From: Spirochaetota bacterium
Lineage (GTDB): Bacteria > Spirochaetota > UBA4802 > UBA5550
NCBI GenBank assembly: GCA_022709405.1
Contig: JAKLIV010000019.1
Span: 1 to 36,283, forward strand
Reading direction: 5' to 3'
Length of the DNA stretch: 36,283 bases
Made by a program: the position numbers and the translations under genes. Shown here in pieces: positions 31,491 through 36,283 of the stretch. The notes under the pieces were generated by a model that made no database searches, was not told where the DNA came from, and worked only from the letters and a program-made list of their open reading frames with translations. The stretch's first letter is position 1, and each line of letters begins with the position of its first letter.

Positions 31491-31542
31491 ATTCAAAAAA
31501 CCTTGCATCCGGGGCTATTTTTGTAAATTGCTACACATTCGG
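31491..31542 (+). repeat. direct repeat, right copy, flanking the TA module
   Basis: Reads ATTCAAAAAACCTTGCATCC then GGGGCTATTTTTG and TACACATTCGG. It matches the left copy at 30596-30650 in the same orientation with small gaps. It lies between the TA promoter region and the symporter gene. Confidence 0.65.
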
Positions 31543-31604
31543 ATTTGATAAACTTGTTCTGATTCAGCGGTAAAGGATGTATCACCCCGGACTTCGGTTG
31601 ATTT

Positions 31605-32987
31605 TCACGCCTCTTCAGGCGCCTCTTCGAGGTCTGGCGCGGCAGCCTGGATATCTCCGTCCCACAGGTATTTTCTGGTCTCGGCCACGATCACGCCGTT
31701 CAGAATTATAAGGGCCGCGAGGTTCGGGATGGCCATGAGCGCGTTCATGGAATCCGCGAGGTCCCATACGAGCGGCAGTGCAGACACCGAGCCGACAAAC
31801 ACCGCGGCCACCCACATCCACCGGTAGGGCATGATCGCCTTCTTTCCGAAAAGATACTCGGCCGCGCGCTCCCCGTAATACGACCAGCCCAGGATCGTCG
31901 AGAACACGAAAGTCAGGAGTCCCACGGTGAGCACGACCGGCCCCACGTACGGGATCATCTCGAATGCCTTTTTGGTAATGGTCGCACCGTTGAGTCCCTG
32001 GAATGACGATGAATTGAGCATGATCTCGTTGACCACGACCAGCCCGGTCATGGCGCATACGACCACCGTGTCCCAGAACGTGCCGGTGCTCGACACCAGG
32101 GCCTGCCTCACCGGATTTGTCGTGCGGGCCGCGGCCGCGACGATCGGCGCGGATCCCAGGCCCGATTCGTTCGAAAAGAGCCCGCGCGCGATGCCGTAAC
32201 GGGCCGCCATCATGATGGTCGCTCCCGCGAATCCGCCTCCGGCGGCCTGCGGCGTGAACGCCGATCTGATGATCAGAAACAATGTGTCGTCGATGGTTGA
32301 ATAGTTCATCGCGAGGATCGCGACGCATCCGATGACATAGAATCCGGCCATGAACGGGACGAGCACTGCGCAGACCCGGGCTATCGACTTGATCCCGCCG
32401 ATTATGACGAATGCGGTGAGCGCAGTCATTACCGCACCTGTTGCCCAGGGCGGCACCGAAAACGTTTCTTTCACCATCTGTGAAATGGAATTGGCCTGCA
32501 CCATGTTCCCGATGCCGAACGCCGCGAGCGCAGTGAAAACGCAGAAGAGAACGCCGAGCCATTTCATGTTTAGTCCCCGCTCGAGCGCGTACATGGGCCC
32601 GCCCAGCATGGTGCCGTCGGGAGTTTTGACCCGGTACTTGACCGCGAGGACCGCCTCGCCGTATTTAGTCGCAATGCCGAAGACGCCGGTGAGCCAGCAC
32701 CAGAGCACGGCTCCCGGGCCGCCCAGTGCGACAGCGGTCGCGACGCCCACGATGTTGCCCGTGCCGATCGTGGCGGCAAGCGCCGTTGCGAGCGCCCCGA
32801 AATGGCTCACGTCGCCTTCGCCGTCCGAGTCGCGCGATACGGAAAGTTTTATCGCCTTGAATATGTACCGCTGGATGAACCGGAGCCTCACGGTGAGGAA
32901 CAGGTGCGTTCCCATGAGCAGGACCAGCAGGGGAGGCCCCCAGAGATATCCGTTGATCCATTGTATGAATTCATGAAAGTTTTCCAT
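31605..32987 (-). CDS. alanine/glycine:cation symporter (AGCS family)
   Basis: A 460-residue polytopic symporter of the AGCS family that imports alanine or glycine with sodium. Hallmarks: ATALAATIGTGNIVGVATA with the unwound first helix, GGPGAVLWCWLTG, a YGEAVLAVKYR segment, GPMYALERGL, and later RGLFSNESGLGSAPI. About eleven transmembrane segments are visible. The frame opens at 33056, but the ATG at 32987 is preferred: AGGAGAG lies about six bases upstream and the protein then begins MENFHEFIQW as relatives do. The C-terminus is an acidic tail (EEAPEEA). It is divergent from the gene at 33192. Confidence 0.93.
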   Translation of the reverse strand: MENFHEFIQWINGYLWGPPLLVLLMGTHLFLTVRLRFIQRYIFKAIKLSVSRDSDGEGDVSHFGALATALAATIGTGNIVGVATAVALGGPGAVLWCWLTGVFGIATKYGEAVLAVKYRVKTPDGTMLGGPMYALERGLNMKWLGVLFCVFTALAAFGIGNMVQANSISQMVKETFSVPPWATGAVMTALTAFVIIGGIKSIARVCAVLVPFMAGFYVIGCVAILAMNYSTIDDTLFLIIRSAFTPQAAGGGFAGATIMMAARYGIARGLFSNESGLGSAPIVAAAARTTNPVRQALVSSTGTFWDTVVVCAMTGLVVVNEIMLNSSSFQGLNGATITKKAFEMIPYVGPVVLTVGLLTFVFSTILGWSYYGERAAEYLFGKKAIMPYRWMWVAAVFVGSVSALPLVWDLADSMNALMAIPNLAALIILNGVIVAETRKYLWDGDIQAAAPDLEEAPEEA

Positions 32988-33126
32988 GCTGATCTCTCCT
33001 GTTGCTCGGGCCGGCTCATACCGGGAGATTTCCGGTAAGTTGAATACGTGAAGCATGATTATTGCAAGATTTTTTTATGATGGATTTCAAAAATCACGGT
33101 CCGGATGGCCATCAAATGAAAATATA

Positions 33127-33132
33127 TTGACA
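33127..33132 (+). promoter_or_regulatory. -35 element candidate for the exported protein gene
   Basis: A perfect TTGACA at 33127-33132, with weak -10 candidates (TACTAA, TAATAT) 18-21 bases downstream. It overlaps the most upstream in-frame ATG (33132), which argues against that ATG as the start. Confidence 0.4.
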
Positions 33133-33191
33133 TGGATGACTTTCGGTGCTTACTAATATGGAGTTTGAAATATTTAACAAGGGGGATGACA

Positions 33192-34049
33192 GTGATAATA
33201 ACCGCCAGGAGTGTTTTGCCTACAATCATAATCGCATTGATGTGTTCACCGATTTTCGCTGAATCGGTTTTCGTCAAAGACGGATCGATCATTGAAGGTA
33301 AAATCATCAGGGAATCCGAAAGAGATATTCTACTGAAAAGATCCGATGGTCATGAAACAAGCATACCCCGCTCAGGGGTTATGCGTGTCGTGTATCACGA
33401 CCAGTACAAAAAGCCCGTAGAACTCCATAAATCGGATGGTAAAAAAATCAAGGGATACATCGTCGATGAGAACAGGGATGATTATATCATGAGAACGGCG
33501 CTGAATTCCCCCGATGAAATCACCGTAAAGAAAAACGAAGTCGACGCGATTGTCAATAAAACGAAGGATAAAAAGGAATCCACGGAAACCCCACTGAAAT
33601 CGTACAATCATTCTGTCGCACTTGCCGTGTTTAGCGCAAGTTTCCCGGTCTGGAGCGGGAGCTTCAACGACGGGTTCCAGCCGATAGACGGGCTTGGCAT
33701 CACGTTCGTGCTTTTCAAGTCAGCAAGCGTTGTCATGATTGCAGTCGGTTTCACGTGCTACGGCGGCGACATATTCAGTGGAACAGGCGGTAAAATTTTC
33801 TCAATGGGTTTATATAACCTTATGGCAGTCTGGCCTGCAGTGACCCTTGCTGACATGATTTTCTCGGGAGTCATCGTGCATAAAAACAACAAGGCGCGGG
33901 GAGCTCTGATCGCCAATGATGATGAAACTACGGTGGATTTTTCGGTCTATCCCCGCATGAATTGCCTGCTCGACCGTTCAATTGATCCGCATGGAAAGTA
34001 CGTCTCAATAGATTCCGGGCTCAACATCGCTGTGGGCTTCCGGTGGTAA
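33192..34049 (+). CDS. exported protein of unknown function with two SH3/Sm-like repeats
   Basis: I do not recognise this gene. With the GTG at 33192 it encodes 285 residues: signal peptide (ARSVLPTIIIALMCSPIFA, cleavage before ESVF), then two short beta-rich repeats (VFVKDGSIIEGKIIRE and VELHKSDGKKIKGYIVDEN) that look like small barrel modules, then a charged linker (KTKDKKESTE). The C-terminal half has three hydrophobic segments and ends in GFRW, an aromatic ending typical of outer-membrane strands. AAGGGGG at 33179-33185 is directly next to an ATG at 33186 but six bases before the GTG at 33192, so I prefer GTG. An envelope role is inferred from the signal peptide only. Confidence 0.65.
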   Translation: MIITARSVLPTIIIALMCSPIFAESVFVKDGSIIEGKIIRESERDILLKRSDGHETSIPRSGVMRVVYHDQYKKPVELHKSDGKKIKGYIVDENRDDYIMRTALNSPDEITVKKNEVDAIVNKTKDKKESTETPLKSYNHSVALAVFSASFPVWSGSFNDGFQPIDGLGITFVLFKSASVVMIAVGFTCYGGDIFSGTGGKIFSMGLYNLMAVWPAVTLADMIFSGVIVHKNNKARGALIANDDETTVDFSVYPRMNCLLDRSIDPHGKYVSIDSGLNIAVGFRW

Positions 34050-34061
34050 CAATAATACGGC

Positions 34062-34090
34062 GCCGCCTTATCCGCCCCGGATAAGGTGGC
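34062..34090. other. strong intergenic stem-loop
   Basis: A 13-base-pair stem (34062-34074 with 34078-34090, one G-T pair) closes on a CCC loop; its core is CCTTATCCG/CGGATAAGG. It follows the exported protein's stop by 12 bases. There is no T-run downstream, so it is a stable 3' end structure rather than a classical terminator. Confidence 0.6.
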
Positions 34091-34133
34091 CGAAGGGACG
34101 GTTCTCCCGGTCCTCGTTGCCGGCTAAAATCTC

Positions 34134-34161
34134 TTGACTATACATCCGCCTGAATTATTAA
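34134..34161 (+). promoter_or_regulatory. candidate sigma70-type promoter for ribBA
   Basis: TTGACT at 34134-34139 is followed by a 16-base spacer and TATTAA (34156-34161). The leader to the ribBA ATG is about 60 bases and contains a GGCCCGG/CCGGGGCC pairing possibility next to the ribosome-binding site GGGGAGC. I see no FMN riboswitch. Confidence 0.45.
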
Positions 34162-34227
34162 TGCTCCACATCAACAGGCCCGGTTTTTTCCCTTTTTTCC
34201 GCATCGACCGGGGCCGGGGAGCATGCC

Positions 34228-35451
34228 ATGAAAGCAAACGACATCCATGAAATAATAGAAGACATCCGAAAAGGCAGGATGATCATCCTGGTCGACAACG
34301 AGGACCGGGAAAACGAGGGCGACCTGATCATTGCGGCTGAACACTGCACGCCCGAGGCCGTCAATTTCATGGCGACACACGGCCGCGGCCTCATCTGCGC
34401 GCCGCTTTCCAGCGAGCGCGCCCGCCGGCTCGGTCTCGACCTCATGGTCGAGAACAACCAGGACAAGTTCGGGACGGCGTTCACCGTTTCAGTTGACGCG
34501 CGTGAAGGCACCACCACGGGGATTTCGGCCCATGACCGCGCCCGCACGGTGGAGGTCCTCATCGACGAAAAATCCGGCCCCGATGACCTCAGAAAGCCCG
34601 GCCATATATTCCCACTGTCCGCCCGCAACGGCGGCGTGCTGGTCAGGGCTGGGCACACCGAGGGCGCCGTAGACCTCGCCCGCCTCGCGGGCCTCAAGCC
34701 GGCCGGCGTGATCTGCGAGATCCTGAATGACGACGGGAGCATGGCGCGAAGGCCCGATCTCGACAAATTCGCAAAAAAGCACGACCTGAAGATCGGGACC
34801 ATTTCGGACCTCATCAAGTACCGCCAGCACAAGGAGCGCCTGGTCAGGAGAAAATCCACGGCCAAGCTGCCCACCGAGTTCGGGGATTTCACCGTCATTG
34901 CGTACGAGACCGAGGTCGGCGACCAGGAGCACGTGGCCCTGGTAAAGGGAGACGTCGAGGGCAAGGAAAACGTGCTGGTCAGGGTGCACTCCGAGTGCCT
35001 GACCGGCGACGTGTTCGCTTCGCGGCGCTGCGACTGCGGGTCGCAGCTCCACGCCGCGATGAAGATGATCAACGACGAGGGCCTCGGCGTGGTCCTGTAC
35101 ATGAGGCAGGAGGGAAGGGGCATCGGCCTGGGCAACAAGATCATGGCCTACCATCTTCAGGATTCCGGACTCGACACGGTCGAGGCCAACATCAGGCTCG
35201 GGTTCCCGCCCGACCTCCGCAATTACGGTATTGGCGCCCAGATCCTGGTCGACCTGGGGCTGCATACGATCCGCCTGCTCACCAACAATGTCAAAAAGAT
35301 CGTCGGGCTCGAGGGATACGGGCTTGAAATCGTCGAGCGGGTGTCCATCGAGATGCCGCCGGTGGATGAGAACAGGTATTACCTCGAAACCAAAAGGGAC
35401 AAGATGGGCCATCTTATCCTGGGAAACAAAGAGGGAGAAAAGGATTCATGA
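34228..35451 (+). CDS. ribBA: bifunctional DHBP synthase / GTP cyclohydrolase II
   Basis: A 407-residue fusion that makes both precursors of riboflavin. The N-terminal 3,4-dihydroxy-2-butanone 4-phosphate synthase domain (about 1-205) has the acidic loop [11 protein letters not shown] (23-33), THGRGLIC and the late [14 protein letters not shown]. The C-terminal GTP cyclohydrolase II domain (about 210-400) has the zinc cysteines in [21 protein letters not shown] spread over one block, then [13 protein letters not shown] and the catalytic-loop [25 protein letters not shown] precedes the ATG. The stop overlaps the start of the next gene (ATGA), coupling riboflavin synthesis to a signalling regulator, which is unusual. 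Both domains look complete and active. Confidence 0.95.
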   Translation: MKANDIHEIIEDIRKGRMIILVDNEDRENEGDLIIAAEHCTPEAVNFMATHGRGLICAPLSSERARRLGLDLMVENNQDKFGTAFTVSVDAREGTTTGISAHDRARTVEVLIDEKSGPDDLRKPGHIFPLSARNGGVLVRAGHTEGAVDLARLAGLKPAGVICEILNDDGSMARRPDLDKFAKKHDLKIGTISDLIKYRQHKERLVRRKSTAKLPTEFGDFTVIAYETEVGDQEHVALVKGDVEGKENVLVRVHSECLTGDVFASRRCDCGSQLHAAMKMINDEGLGVVLYMRQEGRGIGLGNKIMAYHLQDSGLDTVEANIRLGFPPDLRNYGIGAQILVDLGLHTIRLLTNNVKKIVGLEGYGLEIVERVSIEMPPVDENRYYLETKRDKMGHLILGNKEGEKDS

Positions 35452-36283
35452 GCGAGGCCTCCGCATCGATCCTGGTCGTCGATGACGAAGAGGTGATCAG
35501 GTACACCCTTCAGAAAAAGCTCTCACGACTCGGATACAACGTGCTGTCCATGGAAAAGGCCGAGGACGCACTGTATCTCATCAAGAACGGGGAGATGGTC
35601 GACCTGATAATCACCGACATCAAGCTGCGCAAGATGGACGGCATCGAGCTCCTCAGGCGCATCAACGGATTCGACGAACCCATCCCGGTGCTGATCATCA
35701 CCGGCCACGGCAACGTGGAGGACGCGATCCGCGCGCTGAGATACGGGGCCAGCGATTTCATCCGCAAGCCGTTCGACATCAACGACGTGGCCTCCTCCGT
35801 GCGCACCACGCTCAAACGCCGCCGCGAAAAGCAGATGGCCGAGGGATTCACCCGCTACATGGAGTTCGACCACAAGACGTTCAGCATCCCCGTGGACCCC
35901 TCGCTGATAAACCCGATATCCTACTATCTGACCAAGGACCTCGTCCCTGTCGGGCTGTGCAACCGGACCACCGCCGAGAACATAACGCTCGCGCTGCAGG
36001 AGACGCTCTCCAACGCGATGTTCCACGGCAACCTCGAGATCGGCTCGGAGGTCAGGGAAAAGGAGGGGATCAAGGGCTTCAACGACCTCATCGATCAGCG
36101 AAAGGGCGACCCCGCCTACTCTGCCCGGCGCGTGATGATACAGTATCACCTGACCAGGGACAGCGTCGAATACGTCGTCGAGGACCAGGGCCCCGGCTTC
36201 GATTTCGGGTCGCTCCCGGATCCGAGGGACCCCGAGAATTTTTTCAAGAACAGCGGAAGGGGGCTTCTGATCATCCGCATCCA
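35448..36283 (+). CDS. receiver plus RsbW-like HATPase regulator (partial, cut by window end)
   Basis: Only the first 278 residues are in the window. An N-terminal receiver domain has Asp12-Asp13, phospho-acceptor Asp57 ([13 protein letters not shown]) and Lys107 (FIRKPFD). It is followed by a GHKL/HATPase domain of anti-sigma (RsbW/SpoIIAB) type: N-box [17 protein letters not shown] and G1-box [10 protein letters not shown], then GRGLLIIR at the edge. There is no HisKA phospho-acceptor helix, so this is not a histidine kinase. The combination suggests that phosphorylation of the receiver controls a serine kinase/anti-sigma activity. The ATG overlaps the ribBA stop by four bases (ATGA). Confidence 0.88.
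   Translation, partial: MSEASASILVVDDEEVIRYTLQKKLSRLGYNVLSMEKAEDALYLIKNGEMVDLIITDIKLRKMDGIELLRRINGFDEPIPVLIITGHGNVEDAIRALRYGASDFIRKPFDINDVASSVRTTLKRRREKQMAEGFTRYMEFDHKTFSIPVDPSLINPISYYLTKDLVPVGLCNRTTAENITLALQETLSNAMFHGNLEIGSEVREKEGIKGFNDLIDQRKGDPAYSARRVMIQYHLTRDSVEYVVEDQGPGFDFGSLPDPRDPENFFKNSGRGLLIIRI

Noticed and set aside
34050..34227. FMN riboswitch before ribBA
   Set aside because: The conserved FMN-element blocks are not visible; only unrelated hairpins were found.
1..36283. tRNA, rRNA, CRISPR arrays, insertion sequences or prophage genes
   Set aside because: I looked for T-loop-like GGTTCRA blocks, regularly spaced repeats, transposase and integrase motifs, and found none convincing.

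Overview
The window reads as ordinary bacterial chromosome, fairly GC-rich, densely packed with genes on both strands, and rich in signalling, transport and envelope proteins. Several features suggest a Gram-negative, environmentally versatile bacterium, possibly a leptospire-like spirochaete: exported lipoproteins with repeated Ig-like domains, a 7TMR-DISM hybrid histidine kinase, SpoIIE-type phosphatases, FecR and CHAT/TPR proteins, and a KdpD-like kinase lacking its usual N-terminus. That placement is inferred from gene content only. I saw no rRNA, tRNA, CRISPR array, insertion sequence or phage genes.

Layout. 175-3329 (+): a molybdopterin/[4Fe-4S] oxidoreductase followed by a DUF1295 (steroid 5-alpha-reductase-like) membrane protein. 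3330-10942 (-): a 7TMR-DISM hybrid histidine kinase with a clear sigma70-type promoter, then a YkgJ-type cysteine-cluster protein, an exported TPR-CHAT protein and an exported FecR/TPR protein. 11154-14466 (+): a short RecQ helicase, then a DUF47/PhoU-like protein coupled to a PiT phosphate transporter, followed by the remnant of an APC-family amino acid permease. 14896-19017 (+): a KtrB/TrkH potassium channel subunit with a KdpD-like kinase and a KdpE-like regulator. 19190-21955: a DUF3024 protein converging on a UPF0316/radical-SAM pair. 22136-25773 (+): a membrane SpoIIE phosphatase and a large repeat/LamG lipoprotein, with a terminator inside the convergent next gene. 25775-28799 (-): an unusual PrsW-like/PilZ-like/cNMP-binding fusion and a secreted DNA/RNA endonuclease. 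29177-30478 (+): a DUF362-ferredoxin protein. 30801-31413 (-): a PIN/Phd-type toxin-antitoxin pair in toxin-first order, bracketed by imperfect direct repeats. 31605-32987 (-): an alanine/glycine:cation symporter. 33192-34049 (+): an exported protein of unknown function. 34228-36283 (+): RibBA translationally coupled to a receiver-HATPase anti-sigma-type regulator that runs off the end.

The clearest functional units are phosphate uptake (DUF47-PiT), potassium uptake with its own two-component control (KtrB-KdpD-like-KdpE-like), the TA module, and riboflavin synthesis coupled to a partner-switching-type regulator. The most novel candidates are the PrsW-like/PilZ-like/cNMP fusion, the exported TPR-CHAT plus FecR pair, the lipoprotein with an additional C-terminal membrane helix, and the repeat-bracketed toxin-first TA module. 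Assignments come from reading motifs by eye; no database search was run.
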